Assembly: GCA_026168455.1 (NCBI GenBank)
Contig: CM047426.1
Coordinates: 33,849,058 to 33,913,057, forward strand
DNA: 64,000 nucleotides
Source: Theocolax elegans
Taxonomy: Eukaryota > Arthropoda > Insecta > Hymenoptera > Cerocephalidae
Reading direction: 5' to 3'
Part shown: positions 1-13,100 of the stretch, in pieces
How positions within the stretch are numbered: the first letter of the stretch is position 1
Layout: every line of letters starts with the position of its first letter
Position numbers and translations under genes: made by a program
The notes under the pieces: model-generated
The model's input: only the letters and a program-made list of their open reading frames with translations
Databases searched by the model: none
Told to the model about the DNA's origin: nothing

Positions 1-664
1 GCCACCAAAATGGTTGAGGCTGACCAATCCATTGGAATATATTTATTTTGCCCAATATTAAAATTATGACTAGAATCTTAGCTATGTTCTGCAAATATTT
101 ATAAAATAAATAAAATTTTTATATATTAAAAATCACTATAAAAAATTTCAATTTACCAAACTTTTGGCGAGCATCATATTAGCTCCTGGAGGATTATAAT
201 TCTCTCCATCGATTTGTAATTCAGGGTATTTTTGTCGTAGAACATGTACATAGTCTTCAAAAACTTTCCTGTACCCGCAAGAATAACTGTAATTAACAAA
301 ATAAAGGATTACTTCTGTTACGCTTTAACAGGTTATCTGAATACTCTTATCTCATCATCATACAATACAGACAAAAATTGAATGAATCACTTTAATTAAA
401 ATTTTAATAATTTTGATTATATACTTAGTAAAAAAACACCCAACACAATCACGCGATCGCATTTTAAATTGTATTTTTTTTATTTTAGGTCATCAAGATT
501 ATACAAAAATCCGGTTATTAAACTCACCAGTAATAAAATTTTAACTTTGGGCCCGTTTTTGAGCCAAGTTTGGTTAAGGGTATATCATCGTTCAAATTTG
601 CTCCCGATTCAAGGGAACAAAGCAAAACAAAAATTATACAGAGACTCAACCTTGACAAATACAT
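1..664 (-). CDS. SelT: Selenoprotein T homologue (Cys form), 3' end beyond window
   Basis: Thioredoxin-fold redox protein of the ER membrane. Three coding exons are visible: 528-664, 157-286 and 1-88, the last cut by the window edge. All joins are in phase. The start at 664 opens a clear signal peptide (MYLSRLSLCIIFVLLCSLES). Exon 1 ends in KLKFYYC split across the junction, and exon 2 continues YSCGYRKVFEDYV, so the redox motif is C-Y-S-C. Vertebrate SelT has Sec at the second position. QIDGENYNPPGANM follows, then a hydrophobic helix and GQPQPFWW in exon 3, as in the family. Because no Sec is needed, no SECIS element is expected. None of the three exons is long enough to be obvious as an open frame, but the match to the family is strong. 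Confidence 0.9.
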
Positions 665-2409
665 TTTTGTTTTGTCATTAATAAACCATAAGAGTAAGCC
701 TCGCTAAGTGCTCCAATAATATTGAGTCTTGTTACGCTTCACTTTTAGCACTTAAGCGCGGTTTACCTCCACGCAAACATCCAAACCACCTGATTAGCGC
801 CGATTCAATTGACAAAGCACTAACTAAAGCAACGTTGACTAAAATTGCCGAGTGCGCTGCTGCGCTGCGCAGTCCAACAACTTTTGTATAAAGAATACTT
901 ATATACCTACATATTCTACAATAACTAGTTTATTTAATGTGGTCACGTAGGTAATAACATTTACATTTGTGCGAAAAGTCGAAAAAGAAGGAAATTCGCT
1001 ATTTTAATTTATCTTATTTAAAAAGTGTCAATTTTATTTTTATATCGTGTCAATTAGGAAATGAAAAACACATTTAAGTTATAGTAAAAATTGTATTTTA
1101 TTATATAATTGTGTAAATAAAAAAGTATAATATAAATAAATTATTTATGTAGAAAATATATTAATTCGAGGTTTTAAAAATAGTCTCACATTTTTACAAA
1201 ACAAATTTTTTACCCCATTAAAAAATTCGATTTTTAAAAAAAAAATTAACATTTTCATTGAGACTGTGATACATTGTGTTCCATTTGTAAAAAAGGTTTG
1301 TGGGATACGAGGTGCGCAAATTTTGCGATAAATTTAAAAAAATGTGTTATAATTCAGTAGTATTAAAAATTATTATATATAACTACATGAAATACTAAAG
1401 TAAATATAAAGCCTTTCTACGAACTGTAAAATATTATAAACTAAATTAAAACGTATTTTCAAATAAGAATTTTAGTTGGCATCTCCGAAACACAATAGTT
1501 TTCACATTTATAGATGCCAATTCGGCATCTCTTTTCGCGAAACATTATAATTTATGCAACAGTAACAGAAAAATTCTTAAAAATCATTTTGAAATTTCAA
1601 TAAAAAAACAGCCTTGCAGAGGGCCTGCGCGTTACCAGTTTAACCAAGCAGTTTAACTGTTCTCTTCAATGAAATTTCAATTAATACACGACTTTCAATC
1701 CAAATGTCTGATGGGTCAACATCGTTCAGGAATAATTTTTATTCGCTCGGCCGGTTTTTATTTATTTTACGGTTAACTTAATTAATTATATCAATTTTCA
1801 ATAACTATATTTTTACAGTACACTTTTCTGTAGGATATCAAAATTTTCCAAAATTATTGATGTATTGTGTACTTTTAGACAGTTTTCGGATTTTGTAATC
1901 TAAGTAAAATCGATGTACTTATATTATCTATATTCATATGAATTATTAAAATATAAAGTTCTTGAAAAAACGAAAGCTTAATAGCTTCACCCATTCTGAA
2001 AGCAGTTTCTGATCTGATTATTTTCATATATGTATACCTACTCTACATATATGCTTAACAAATAATTTTAGTGTGCACTACTGAAAATACTTAGCAATAT
2101 AATATTACTTAAAAACAGAACTATTAAATGTGTAAAATTGAATACATAAAAATAATCAGTCTAATTATATTTTCAATAAAATCTTTTATGTAAATGGTAA
2201 TTTAGACATTTTAGTGTATAATTTCAATTTACATCATTTCATTAAAAATTATAATTTAAAATTATTAAATACTTATTTTTCATTTCTGCAAAATAATAAT
2301 TTAGTATATCAAGATATAATATCAAATTGAACTCTATCTCATTAAAATGATGGAATTATTAGAACATTTGAAAGAAAGTTTCAAATTCATTCATAAATTA
2401 CAGTTTTTA
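665..2409. other. Intergenic, SelT 5' flank and KLHL 3' UTR
   Basis: No coding exon was recognised. The sequence is AT-rich with many short homopolymers. The part nearest 2,409 presumably holds the 3' UTR of the kelch gene, and the part nearest 665 holds the SelT promoter and 5' UTR. A somewhat GC-richer patch at about 720-890 may be promoter sequence. Confidence 0.5.
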
Positions 2410-4265
2410 TCAGAAAGCAAAAGAATTTTCAACTACAACACAAGGCCCTGCTGTTCCTGAATTTAGAGGAGTAACTGGATGCCATTCATTAAGTAATGGA
2501 TCATATGCTTCAACTAAACTTAAATATTGTTGCCCATCATAACCACCTACAGCCAGTAATTTATCACCTAAAACACAAACTCCTATAGCATCTCGTGCAA
2601 TACTCATTGGAGCTACTGTTGTCCAAGTATCTGTTTTTGGATCATATCTTTCAACACAGTCAAATCTACTTGCATGTGGGTTACTCGAAGGGGCATCATG
2701 ACCTCCAAGAGCATATAAACAACCATTCATTACACCAACGCCAACACCACCACGGCGTCTAGACATTGGTGCACATGATGTCCATTTATTTGAATGTGGA
2801 TCATAACATTCTACTGTACTCAAACATGAACTATTGTCTCTTCCTCCAATTGCATATAATTTATCATTTAAAACTGCTACCCCAACAGTTGATCTCTGAG
2901 AACACATGGATGAAATGTAAGTCCATTGGCGGGTTGTAGGGTCCCATCTTTCTACTGTATTTAGGAAACTCCAGCCATCGTGACCACCTACAGCATATAG
3001 AGGTCCTTCTAATACTGCTACTCCTAATCCATGACGATGTATAGTCATAGGTGGTAAGGAACTCCATGTTTTTGTATTAAAATCAAAACATTCTACTGTA
3101 TTGAGAGTTTTTAAACCATCTCTTCCACCTGCAACTACTAATTTCTTTTCTACAACAGCTGCTCCAAATTGTAAACGACGACCACTCATATTAGTTAAAG
3201 TTTTCCAAGTATTCTCACGTAGTGAAAATACGTCTATTGATGTTGCTCCTTTGTTGGCATCCATTCCACCTATTGCTAATAATTGACCAACAGTTGCTTT
3301 TCTTGGTCTAGTTCGATTTGATTGTAACATTGGACGGCGTTCAGGTAATAAATGGTACTTTAAAGCTTCCATTATCAATACCTACAGCAACAGAATTATT
3401 ATTAAAAATGTAAGAGAACTAGTAAAATATTGTATGTAATTAAGTTTACCTGTGAACTTCTCTGATCTTGGAACATTTCATTATTTTCTACATGATCAGT
3501 CAAAAATGCTGGAGATAATAAAGGCAATTTTACATATGCTAATAGACGACTAGCTTCTGGTTTTCTAGTTTTTGGGTCATGCTCCAACCACCTTAATAAA
3601 GCATCGAACACAGATTCTTCTGATGAAACATTTAAATCATCCGATTGTAGTAAGGTTACAACATCGTCAGCAGATAATAAAAGAAATTCTTGATTTTTTA
3701 TAACTTCCATAAAATGATCATTGGTATAAATATTAGCAGCTTGTAATAAATTCAAACAACCATGGATATCAGCAAATCGTCTAATTCCTAAACAATTACT
3801 AGGATGTAATTGTTTAAATAGAAATTGACAGCAAGCCTCTACTATACAGTTTAATTGTAATAAAGATGCAGTAGCTAGTAGCGTTTCAACATTGTCCTCT
3901 ACTAAATCTACAGTTCCTGTATAAAAATATCGTACTAAAGTCCAAAGTGCATCACCATCAACATCTTTCAATTCAATTTCATTTTGGAATGTTTCACGTA
4001 AAGAATTTGTAAACATAGCTTCAAAATATTCACAATTAGTGCTTAATACTAATCTATGAGCTGGAATACGTTTTTGTCCTGCAATAAGAACTACATCTGT
4101 CAATTGTTGTTTATACAAATATTCTTCCATTATGTGTAAACAACTTTCAGCATGTTTTTCCATTTTGAAAATTTCATCTTGTGGACTATTTGTGCTAATA
4201 CTAGCAAGGCTATGTTTACTAGATGAAGTTTCACTTGAGGAATATAATTTTTCACTTTTTTTCAT
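2410..4265 (-). CDS. Kelch-like protein of the KLHL1/4/5 group (BTB-BACK-Kelch)
   Basis: Predicted Cullin-3 substrate adaptor and/or actin-binding protein. Two coding exons, 3450-4265 and 2410-3381, join in phase 0 and give 595 residues. The start is set at 4265 (MKKSEK) because an acceptor (TTTTTTCACAG) lies about 35 bases upstream, so the open frame beyond it is intron. Order: Ser-rich N-terminus; BTB at about 60-165 ([20 protein letters not shown], then the YFYTGTVDL stretch); BACK at about 170-270; six kelch repeats at about 305-590 with repeated GG and W motifs ([52 protein letters not shown]). The repeat sequences match vertebrate KLHL1/4/5 more closely than KLHL20 or diablo. It diverges from ATPAF2. 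An upstream 5' UTR exon is likely. Confidence 0.92.
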
Positions 4266-4919
4266 GATGAAAAAATTTGATTTCTTGAGTATCAAAATCT
4301 GTGAAAAAATATAATTAATATGTATGTACATCAAATATACACTAATAATATTTTTAAAGTAATGTTACAGATATAATGATATTTTTTGTAAAAAGTATTA
4401 CCTTGTGTTAAAAAATACTGTCTGTAAATTTTTGTTTATTTATAATCGAAGTTTTTCAAACAAAAACATTGTTTTAATTTCACAAACTGCTGCACTTTGA
4501 TTCCATTGTATTATTACATATTATATATATACATGCGTGTGGTGTGTACGCGCGCGTGTTATGTGTATACAAACGCAGTATTAATTTATATAGGGTAATA
4601 GTTAATATACTGCATTGAATCTAACTGTATAGAAAGCAGTACAGTCTTCTCTTCTATAAGTACAGTGCTGTTATGCTGTCACATTTTTGTAACACGCAAG
4701 AACAAGGTGCATAACTATATATATATAGGTATTGCATATACGAGCAACATATATTCTCTCTATATACTTGTAAAGTTGCAACAGGAGCGCTGGCATCGTC
4801 CCTTGATCCTTAGTTCAGCGCGCAACATTTTAAAAAACACTATGCATGCACAGAGTGTAGTAAAATAAATAAAAATATAAATATATTCTATTTAGTGTTT
4901 TCAAATAAAAGTATCTACA
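4266..4919. promoter_or_regulatory. Shared divergent promoter region, KLHL / ATPAF2
   Basis: About 650 bases separate two start codons that point away from each other. It contains the KLHL 5' leader intron acceptor near 4,300, a GT/CG-rich alternating tract at about 4,535-4,560 and runs of TATATA near 4,715. No coding exon was recognised; the small open frame at 4665-4868 has no family resemblance. Confidence 0.45.
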
Positions 4920-6423
4920 ATGTTTTTCCTTAAATATCGGAAAATAATTTCTTTTCCTGCGTCATGCAGACACATGGGTAATTTTAAGCAATTTACTTGT
5001 AAATCATAAAAACATAACCTCCTCTTTATTTTAACCTAAAAAATTTTATGTAAAGATATATTTAAAGATAATACAAACATTTATATATTATTAAGTCAAT
5101 CAAAGTTAAATTAAGAATTATGACGTATTAATTTAAAAATATATAGTTTAAAATTAATATATATTATACATTTTAGCAACAGTTAAAAGGTTTTATAGAA
5201 AAACAGGTATATTGTTAAATGGAGATAAGTATGAAATTACTTTGGATCAGAAAAGATTGAAGACACCTCTGGGTAAGGTATTTGAAGTTAAAAGTAAACC
5301 ATTAGCTTTAGCAATTGCTCACGAATGGGACAGTCAAAAAGATGTAATTAATCGAAACATTATGCATTTAGTAAGTAAAATAATTCAAATAATTTTAATT
5401 CAATTTACTTCAATTTATACTTAAAAAGCTATTTATACACTTTAATAATAATGACCGTGATAAAATATTTTTAGACTGCTCTTTGTTGCACTGTTATAGA
5501 TAATCCAAATAAATTGACCAAAAATGATATAGCAAACTATATTGTTAATTATTTGGAAACAGATACAGTGCTCTTTCAATCAAATGACAAGGAAAATGTA
5601 AGAAATTCAAGATATATGTAATTGTAATTTGTATTTATTTAAAATCTGATTTATGTAGGAGACAGATGAATTGTATAAATTACAAGAAGAGAAATGGGAT
5701 CCTCTTATACAGTGGTTTTGTGATCGATATCAAGTTGATATTGTTAAAACTAAAAGTATAGATGCACCTGATGTACCCCAATATACCAAAGATAAAATAA
5801 CAAAACACTTGTTATCTTACAATAATGAAGCAGTATTTGGTAATGACAATTAATTAAAAAAACACATGTTGATGTTGATTAACATATTAAAATATTTAAA
5901 ACACAATGTGTAAATTTATTAGAATAATGTTTTTAAATATAATAAACAAAAGTTATAATTTTATTAGACTAATAAATCTTAAAAACATTTCTGAAAAGAA
6001 CTACTTATATTTTAATGCATTTAGATAAATTATTGATCTTTTTCAACAATTAAAAACTATACATATGATAATAATAAATAACTATTAATAGGTTTTATGT
6101 ATGGAGTAGACACTGTGAAATCTGTTATTTTAACATTAGCAGCATCTGAAAGAAAAATTAGCGTTGAAGAAGCTGTTTCCCTCTCTCGTTTGGAGGAAGA
6201 ATATCAGGTACTATTATTTAACATAAACTCTACTATCACAAAAAAGAATATTATAATACTATTTTTCATGTTTCAGATTTCCCACTGGGGAAATGTGGAA
6301 TGGTCACATGAAGTTGCAAAATACGATTTGCAATCTCGTATGGCAGCTGCAATTTTGTTCATACACCTAAACTCAAATTTCATATTCAGTCAACCAAAAG
6401 TCAAAGCAACTAATAGTACATGA
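4920..6423 (+). CDS. ATPAF2: ATP synthase F1 assembly factor 2 (ATP12)
   Basis: Mitochondrial chaperone that holds the F1 alpha subunit during ATP synthase assembly. Six exons: 4920-4977, 5177-5370, 5475-5597, 5659-5839, 6092-6207 and 6277-6423. All phases agree, giving 272 residues (human about 289). The N-terminus is basic and Ser/aromatic-rich, as expected for a mitochondrial presequence. Family blocks: VKRFYRKTGIL near residue 22, ALAIAHEWDSQ, an EKWDPLIQWFCDRYQVD block, GVDTVKSVILTLA, and near the C-terminus EEEYQ-ISHWGNVEWSHEVAKYD. The gene converges on eys, with 745 bases between stop codons. Confidence 0.95.
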
Positions 6424-7168
6424 AGGTAAACTTAAGTCCTCACTATGGATTTTTTTAAAACTAATTAAATTTTAAAAAATAATATAGTATGTCTATTATG
6501 TTTAAAGTCATTTGAGCAATACATATATCTAATTTGCATATATTTTTTCGTATGTTTAACTGTGTAACTTTCACTTGTATTTTTCAAAGTTTTGTATTTA
6601 CATTACATTTTATTTAACCTAAATTAAGAAAGTATAAATGTATGAATTCAGATGTAATTAGGACACTTATTGTTATGGAGATAATATATAATTTTTTTAC
6701 ATCTAAGTATGTAATACTTTTTTGGTTAAAATACTTTCCATCAATCTTTCAGAATTAACTTTTCAAATTTATCTTTCAGATTATTTTCGTGATTTTTCGA
6801 TAGATTTGTAATTATTTACTTTTCTATTAAATTTAGCATTTACCTCTAATTTATAAATCATCTTACTTTACGTTTGTAAATTAAGGGAAGATATGACATT
6901 TTATAATACAAAGTATATTTTCTAACTAACAAGAAATCTGTAAAAATAACTTAGTATTTTTAACCCATAATCACTGGTATATTACTTTTAAGGTGTACAG
7001 TTTCTTTGAAAAAATGCAAGTAATTCTAAATGAAAGAATAAGATTTCTCAAAAACTAGATAAAAAATGTAATTATTAAACAAATTTTAAAATTTAACACA
7101 AGCAATCAAGGGTTTTAACATATATACAGTATGAAATTACTCCCTCATGTTCCAATTATACAAGAACT
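6424..7168. other. Intergenic between convergent ATPAF2 and eys 3' ends
   Basis: AT-rich sequence with no recognised exon or repeat. It probably consists of the two facing 3' UTRs. I looked here on the minus strand for further LamG or EGF exons of eys and saw none. Confidence 0.5.
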
Positions 7169-10100
7169 TCATTTGCTATTTTTATGGCACGATGAGTTTG
7201 TTGAAGTGCAGTTTGCAAGTTTTGAACAGTCAGGTCCTTCCCAGTCTTTCATGCATATGCAGCTATAAAATAATGTTGATAATTATTGTCTTATTCAATT
7301 TTTATTTCCGGATACACCTATTTACATAGTTGAGTAAAGAGGAAAAATTACCTATAGGTTGGTCCATAATTAAGACATACTGCACCATTTTTACAAGAAT
7401 GATAGGAACACTCATTGCGATGGCATTCTCCAACTCCTCTACCAGTTGCTGGACTGGACATTGATACAGGGAAGACATTACCATCTGTGCGCAATTCAAT
7501 GTCATATATACAACCAGAAAATCCTGTATGAAGTGGCAGATCATGTGGCAGTACTTCAAAATATTTTGATTTATGTCCACCTACAAAACAATAATTTGAT
7601 ATCAAGGTTAAGAATTATAAATAATCAAAATGAAGTATAAATTAAAACACCACTATCATACCGATATAAAGAATTGGCGAAACGTCTAACCGCGTATTTG
7701 CACCAGCGGCTCGACCAGTTACATTACCTATACCTTCAACGTACAACCAAGAATCTCTACCTTTCCTTCCAATTTGTAGCGTATGAACTTTATGAGATTT
7801 TACGTTCAATGGAGTATTTGTAAAAATTCGTCTAACACCAGAGCCTAAATCCCACGTAAGCATGAAATATCCACGCACGTATGTTATTGAGAAATGATCG
7901 GTAGCTTCGCGTCTTGAACCAGTTTGACCCATATAAGCTATCAAAGATATTTGTTCTAAAGTTTGCGGAATTATTCGTAATTTTAACTCCATATTATCTT
8001 TGAGTGAGCTACTGATTCCGTAAGCCATGTACGACGAAAACCCAGGTGAAAATACAGAAAATGAGGGTTGTACTATCGTTGTATCTGTAAATATTTATAT
8101 GTATCTATTGAAATGTAATATATTAAACAAGTATTGTATTTTTTATTTCATTTACTCCTATAGATATATGTATATTTATATAATGTTATAAAAATCTTTA
8201 ATTTGATTACTGTTATTTTTCATTTGGTAAATATTTACCCTTTTCGCAGAAGAGCCCATGCATGCCTAAAGGGCACACACAGATAAAATTAACACCAGGC
8301 GATATTAAACAAGTGGCTCCTAAATGACATGGATTCTCATCGCAGATCGATCTTTCACAAGTTTCACCGCTATAGCTATTAGTAAATTTAAAATACTTCA
8401 ATATTATGTTCACTATTGATGTATAAACGATTTTTTTTATAAATATTCATTTACCCGGCGACACATTTGCACGTAATCTTGCCATTTAATTCTTCGCAAG
8501 CTCCAAAATTTTTACATGGATTTGCGAGGCACATAAAGGAACTACATTCTTCTATTTGAACTGCTTCAATCGAGTCATGTATAAAATCTCGTTTTATATT
8601 ATTTACCTAAGTATAAATAAATATAATTACAATCGAGAAAATTAGTTGAGATTCATAATTTGTACGGTTTTACCTTTAACAAGCTCATACAACCAACGAA
8701 ACCTAAAACGATTTGAGGAAATTGGTGAGAAAATGCTACTGGTATACCACCTAAGTGTAATCTTGCAAATTGAGGTACGCTTTCGTGAGTTTGTATTACT
8801 TGTTCGCCACTCATTACTATACTACCATTCACCAGTAATTTTGCTGAACACCTATCTGAGATTTCTTCGACGATATATTGAAACCTATAGAATATTTATT
8901 AAATGTGCGTTAAAACTTTTTCATTTTATAACACATACATACACACATACTCACACATCAATTATTCAATTTACCTCATTTCGATGTCAACGTAATTTCC
9001 ATTGTTGACTGGTGAATCCAATTCACCAAATAACATTGTTTGCGAGCCGCATGAAAATTGAAATTTAAGTTGTCCCGTTTCCATATAAAGTAATACGTAT
9101 CTTTCGTCATCGAATAAAGAATGTATCAAAATTCCACTTTTGGCCCTCGTTTTCAGTCTTACAAAAATGCTTAATATTCCATTTTCAATAACGAATTTTT
9201 GACGAATGTACGATTTACCGTTAAAAGCCGCATTCTCGATGTTGGTTACTTTTCGACAATTGTTCCGGTAACTGCAATCGCACTGTTAATTTTTAATTAA
9301 AATATATTACACTTTTAACGTGTGCTTGGATGTATGCAAAAGTTCCAGTAACTTTTGTAAAGTCGATAAAGCAATTCCTTGACATTATATAGATCGACTT
9401 ATATGTCGTAAATTATTATTTAATTAATAATATATACATATATACACACAGTTATTTTAAGTTAAATATTGATGTTTGATAACACACAACAATAAATAAG
9501 TGCTATGTATATACTTAGAATTAGTTTGGGTTGATTGTAAAAAGGTAATAGTAATATAGAACATACATATACCTTTATATAAAAACATTTTAATATTACT
9601 AACAAATATTTAAAAATTAGTCTATACGCTTTTGTTAATTACGATTACGCTTAAGTATCAATATTCAAAGTGAAATTTATTTTATATTTTTTAATTTGAA
9701 TCGGTTTAAGAAAGCACTTATTGCAAATACATTCTCCAGTGGTAGTTTTATCAATCGGCAGAAACCAGGAATCGTACAAACCCACAATTCTGACCGACCG
9801 AGTTCTCCCAGGGCTCAAAAATAAAACCCTTTTTATGGGTTATTTAATTAATTGATTTAAATTTATTTGTACAAAATTAAAGTTGATCAAGTCAAATAAT
9901 AAATAATAAATAATTGTAAATTTATCATTTAAATTAAAATTGCCAAGGATAAAAATAAGTTTAGTAAAAATGTATAGATAATACTCACTTGAGTACCGTT
10001 GAACAAACACAGCGAAGTGTTTGCACACTGATCATTAGTGCAAGTACGAATAAGTTGATACTCCGTAGTTGTAGGTACGCTAGTACTACTTTCAGTATTG

Positions 10101-13100
10101 TCAATGTCCACCCCAAAAGTCGTCCTATGAAATTCAGTGATCGTAGTGAAATCAGAATCGGTAACAGTTGTACCTAAAGTATCAATCGGTTTCTCGGTAG
10201 TCTCAATCGAATCAGTCGTTCCTCTGACCGTCGAATCTTCCGCTGTAATCGTCGAGGGCACCATCGTCACGACCTTACTCGTCGTTGTCCTATCGTACGT
10301 TGTAAGTACAGTCGAATTGCTGGTTATCGTCTCATCGTAATCCGTATCTATCGGCCTCGAGGATGTAACAATCGGCATCGTCGATCGTACAGTCCAGGTA
10401 ACTTGGGTTACAGGTTTCCATGTACCTTCGAACGAAGTCCAAGTTTCAGAACTGGGGGTAATGTCATTGGTAACTCGAATAGTTTGAGTTGTTACAGGAA
10501 TCGTCATAGGAACTTGTTGCGTTTCCGTGGTCGGTTGCGTTGTTACGTCTGGCATTGTGAATCCTTGCGTAGTGGATTCATTGGGGAATTTCACTTCTGT
10601 CGTTGTCCTACCCTCTGGAGTTCGAACTGGGAAAAGGTCAACAGATTCCGTCGTGTGCATCGTGAACGTTGTTTCTTCCATCGATGGTGTTGTCAAATCT
10701 TGAACTCCGGGAATTAAAGTAGTTACGGACTCGGTTGCACTTGTAAAATCTGTTTTTAGCGTATTAAGAGGTACAGTTGTAAAATCTGGATTTACCGTGG
10801 TAACACCTACAGTTGTAAAATCTTGTCTCTCCGTTGTTACGGGCAGAGATGAAAATTCGTGTTTAGATGTCGTTATGGGTATCACCGTCACCGGTAGAGT
10901 CGTCACATCTTGCTCGAAATATGTCGTTGTAGTAAAATCAATTTCGGTACGACTTTCAATCGGTATAGTAACCGGTACCCTGATTTTCGTAGGAGTGCTA
11001 GTTTCAACTGCGTCAGTTACCTCGCGAACAGTAGTCGTGCCGACTGTCGTAGTAGTCTCATCGGGGATATCGAAGCCGGTCGTCGTTTCAGTTGGAACGA
11101 TCTTTTCGGTACTGGATCCATCGGGTATGTAAGTTTGTGCTTCCATCGTCGTCGTGTCTACGAAGATCCCACATGTTTCTCCCGAATATTGAGGTAAACA
11201 CGAACATGTGAAATTGTTGATACCATCGACACATGTGCCACCGTTTTCACAATGAGCATATTTTGACTCGCAATCGTCGTAACGAGATTCACAAAATGTT
11301 CCATGGTAGTCTGGTACGCAGTAACAAATCGCTTGAAAATCTTCGAAGAGACATACCGCGTTGTTTTTACAGGGGTTATCTTCGCAAGGTATTATATTTT
11401 TGTCGCAATCTTTGCCTGTGAAACCTGAAAGTAATTAACAATAAATACAAAATTAATTTTCATTTTCAAATCATAATACGTTATTTTGATTGAAAAGTAT
11501 TATAATATAAAAGGTGTAGATTTAATTTTACCAAACAAACAAGCGCACGTGTACGTTCCAGGCATGTTGATACAAAGTCCCCCGTTTTGACAAGGTGACG
11601 CAACGCATTCGTTAACATCTTCCTCGCAGTATCTACCAGTCCAACCCTCTTGACACCGGCAAGCAAACGACAATCCAGGGCCTTCAACGCATTCTCCAAG
11701 ATTTTTGCACACCGTACTGTTACATACTGTTTCGTCAATTTCGCAAAACTCACCTGGAAATACGCGAGAAAATTATTCAAAATTTAGGAAAAATAAATAA
11801 ATATAGTAGTGATAAATTGTATGAATTATACCTGAAAATCCTTCGAGACATTGACAGGTAACTCCATTGTAATCAAAACACGTGCCATTGTTAAGACACG
11901 GTTTATTCATACATTCACTGAATTTCTGTTCACAGCTCACACCTGTTTGATCGATTGCAATGTACACATGTAAATATTGATGTATCACAAAGAAAAAGTA
12001 AAAGTGACAATCGTACCTACGAAACCTTCGGCGCACGTGCAATTGTACGATGCGATTGCGTCGTAACACGTGCCTCCGTTCATACACGGACTTGACCAAC
12101 AATCGTCCCAGTTGATCTCGCAATTGATGCCTGTGTATCCATCGATGCAGTAGCATCGATAAGAACTGTAATGCAACGTAACATGTTACATTATACAGGT
12201 ACGTATAGAGTTAATTAGTTCACGAAAATCAATGCAGAACGCGTGTTCGCGTTTACCTCTTTGGATCATCTACGCAAATTCCATACATGCAAGGGTTGCT
12301 GCTGCAATCTTGTGCCATTGCTTTCGTCAACGTTATAAAAATTATCACTACATTTTTTGCGTGCCATTTTGAGCTTGTTATCGATAACCTGCGAAAATTT
12401 TAAACTTATTTATATATATATGTATATATATATATATATATATATAAATTAACTCAAATTATTGCATTTATCCTTTTTCTATTTCTTGATCATTTTCCAC
12501 TTATACTTTTCTAGGTATACTTGAACAAGAATTCATCAATTGATAATAAGCAGAAAATAAGTTTAGAATATTCTTATAGCCGTAAAACGATATATAAACT
12601 TTGTGGGTAACTTAATTCGATAATATATAGAGAATATATGAAAATATAATTTTTTTAGTATAGTCAAAATTTCTTAATGTATAACCCTCTTTATTCCAGT
12701 AATATGTTAATTTTACGTGAATACTTATATTACGGCAATTATACGTTCTCCTATAGTTTAGTAACTACCAAAAGCACGTGACTGTCCCAGCTGAAATTCG
12801 CAAATTCTGTTGACTGATAAAAACAAGTTGAATGTCGATTACTGATATATATATTTTTATTAATAAGAGTTAATAAAGTAATATATTAATAAGTTCATAA
12901 CATAAGTATATCTAGGAAATTTGCGTCATTAAATTGAAATAATTGTTTTCACAGTGACAAACGGTGACCGTTTACTTCCATAATTAACACTTCAATTATT
13001 TAACAAAATCCCTACTACTCATATTATAAAAATAAAAGAATAAACAAAAGAAAAACAACCGGCAACTGGTTGTTGATAAAGACCAATAAAATTCGATTAG

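Noticed and set aside
1610..1680. Possible small RNA gene in a GC-richer patch
   Set aside because: No tRNA cloverleaf or snRNA signature could be drawn by eye.
4665..4868. Small upstream protein before ATPAF2
   Set aside because: The frame overlaps TATA-rich repeats, lacks any similarity and lies in the divergent promoter.
9720..9830. Extra eys exon
   Set aside because: Exon 6 (ending NGTQ) and exon 7 (starting CDCSYRNNC) already join in phase and complete an EGF module.
9989..11421. Several plus-strand open frames of 60-111 codons opposite the eys mucin exon
   Set aside because: They are mirror products of the Thr/Val-rich coding sequence; they show no start context, splice logic or domain.
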